Positions 63,280-64,000 of a DNA stretch of 64,000 nucleotides are shown piece by piece. Made by a program: the position numbers and the translations under genes. Source of the stretch: an uncultured Flavobacteriales bacterium (GTDB taxonomy: Bacteria; Bacteroidota; Bacteroidia; Flavobacteriales; Crocinitomicaceae). The stretch lies in NCBI GenBank assembly GCA_946479285.1, contig CAMLFH010000021.1:10159-74158 (forward strand). Direction: 5' to 3'. Positions within the stretch are counted from its first letter, which is position 1. Each line of letters starts with the position of its first letter. The notes beneath the pieces were generated by a model that saw nothing but the letters and a program-made list of their open reading frames with translations, had not been told where the DNA came from and did not search any database.

Positions 63280-63945
63280 ATGGATAAGATTTTAATAGTT
63301 GACGATGAAGAAGATATCCGTGAAATTCTTGGATATAATCTCAAGAAAGAAGGCTTCAAAGTTTTTTTAGCTGAAAACGGACAAACAGGGATTAGTCTTT
63401 GTAAAGAGGAAAAACCGGATTTGGTTATTCTTGATGTCATGATGCCCGGCATGGATGGGATTGAGGTTTGTGAACAAATCAGAAATACACCTGGTCTTGA
63501 AAACGTATTAATCTGCTTTCTGACAGCCAGAAATGAAGATTACAGTCAGATTGCCGGATTGGATGCCGGTGCAGACGATTACATTTCAAAACCAATCAAA
63601 CCACGCGTTCTGATCAGCAGGGTTCATGCTTTATTAAGACGTAAGGAGGCGGCGCAGGCAAAACCTTCAGGAACTCCGGATTTAGTGATCAATCGAGAGA
63701 AATATCTTGTTATTAAAAACGGAGAAACCCTTCATCTTCCCAAAAAAGAATTCGAACTATTGGCACTTTTAGCATCCAGACCTGAAGTGGTGTTTGAGCG
63801 CGATATAATCCTCGAACGTGTTTGGGGAACCGATATCATTGTTGGCGATCGTACTATTGACGTGCATGTTCGCAAACTGCGGGAAAAGATCGGAGATGAT
63901 TACATTCAGACCGTTAAAGGGATTGGGTATAAGTTTAAGGGATAA
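63280..63945 (+). CDS. PhoB/OmpR-family response regulator
   Basis: A 221-residue regulator. The receiver has the acidic pocket Asp8/Asp9, Asp52 as acceptor (VILDVMMPGMDG), Thr82 and Lys104 (ISKPIKP). The winged-helix domain (about 130-220) contains LPKKEFELLALLASRP and DRTIDVHVRKLREKIG, ending GIGYKFKG. This form is usually followed by a PhoR-type histidine kinase, which may lie beyond the window. An octamer repeat begins at the base after its stop. Confidence 0.95.
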   Translation: MDKILIVDDEEDIREILGYNLKKEGFKVFLAENGQTGISLCKEEKPDLVILDVMMPGMDGIEVCEQIRNTPGLENVLICFLTARNEDYSQIAGLDAGADDYISKPIKPRVLISRVHALLRRKEAAQAKPSGTPDLVINREKYLVIKNGETLHLPKKEFELLALLASRPEVVFERDIILERVWGTDIIVGDRTIDVHVRKLREKIGDDYIQTVKGIGYKFKG

Positions 63946-64000
63946 CAAATGTTCAAATGTTCAAATGTTCAAATGTTCAAATGTTCAAATGTTCAAATGT
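63946..64000. repeat. Octamer tandem repeat (CAAATGTT), truncated by the window end
   Basis: About 6.9 perfect copies of caaatgtt follow the response-regulator stop with no interruption and continue past the last base. The minus strand reads AACATTTG per unit, one mismatch from the -7 box. Confidence 0.9.

Noticed and set aside
1..64000. tRNA, rRNA, CRISPR array, riboswitch or intact insertion sequence
   Set aside because: I looked for the usual signatures by eye and saw none; a covariance-model search would be needed for certainty.

Overview
The window looks like a chromosomal segment of a member of the Bacteroidota, most likely order Flavobacteriales and plausibly Fluviicola/Crocinitomicaceae-like. 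The lineage is inferred from gene content, not from a marker gene. The support is: several secreted proteins with type IX secretion (T9SS) C-terminal sorting domains of type A and type B; an OmpA protein with a DUF5723-type barrel and thrombospondin type-3 repeats; LytTR two-component systems with Reg_prop propeller sensors; and promoters of the Bacteroidota kind (-7 box TAnnTTTG, -33 box TTG). I found no rRNA, tRNA, CRISPR array, prophage or intact insertion sequence. Most of the window is ordinary, densely coded chromosome.

Layout. 1-12.9 kb: a 5'-truncated bacterial alpha-2-macroglobulin and, 5.4 kb further on, penicillin-binding protein 1C. These are classical genomic partners. Between them lie an Mpo1/DUF962 membrane protein, an isolated polyvalent-protein-type kinase domain and a LytS/LytT two-component system. 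13-18 kb: a small secreted protein with a CUB-like T9SS cargo, then valS. 18-25 kb: a DUF2459 protein, then a minus-strand run of tex, a very long MORN-repeat protein and a small secreted protein. 25-36 kb: two large T9SS cargos, an RlpA-like protein, a class III CoA-transferase with a GNAT acetyltransferase, a PAS-GAF-HisKA_2 kinase and an acyl-CoA dehydrogenase. 36.5-42 kb: rnhB, an unknown anchored protein and the OmpA/TSP3 protein. 42-46 kb: a divergent hxlR/doxX stress module flanked by palindromic repeats, then a second small-secreted-protein/T9SS-cargo pair. 46-53 kb: lnt, an unknown secreted protein, purB, an EI24 membrane protein and a TPR-PD40 protein. 53-57 kb: two tandem DUF4140/DUF4139 paralogues with tracts of perfect DNA identity and a swapped central cassette. 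57-64 kb: aroA and DAHP synthase/chorismate mutase, a fosmidomycin-resistance-type exporter, tsaB, two OmpR-type response regulators and an octamer tandem repeat running off the window end.

How the genes work together. Envelope functions dominate: A2M/PBP1C periplasmic defence and repair, OmpA, Lnt, RlpA-like and T9SS-exported surface proteins. Around them are housekeeping genes (valS, purB, rnhB, tsaB, tex, shikimate pathway) and signalling genes. I found no convincing new defence or biosynthetic system.

The best leads are in fine structure: (i) genes whose TAnnTTTG box lies 4-5 nt before the start codon, predicting leaderless mRNAs; (ii) a GTAG...CTAC palindrome family that flanks hxlR/doxX and has also entered the aroA reading frame; (iii) gene conversion with cassette exchange in the DUF4139 pair; (iv) heptamer tandem repeats in promoter regions; (v) a probable short terminated transcript upstream of a response-regulator/tsaB operon.
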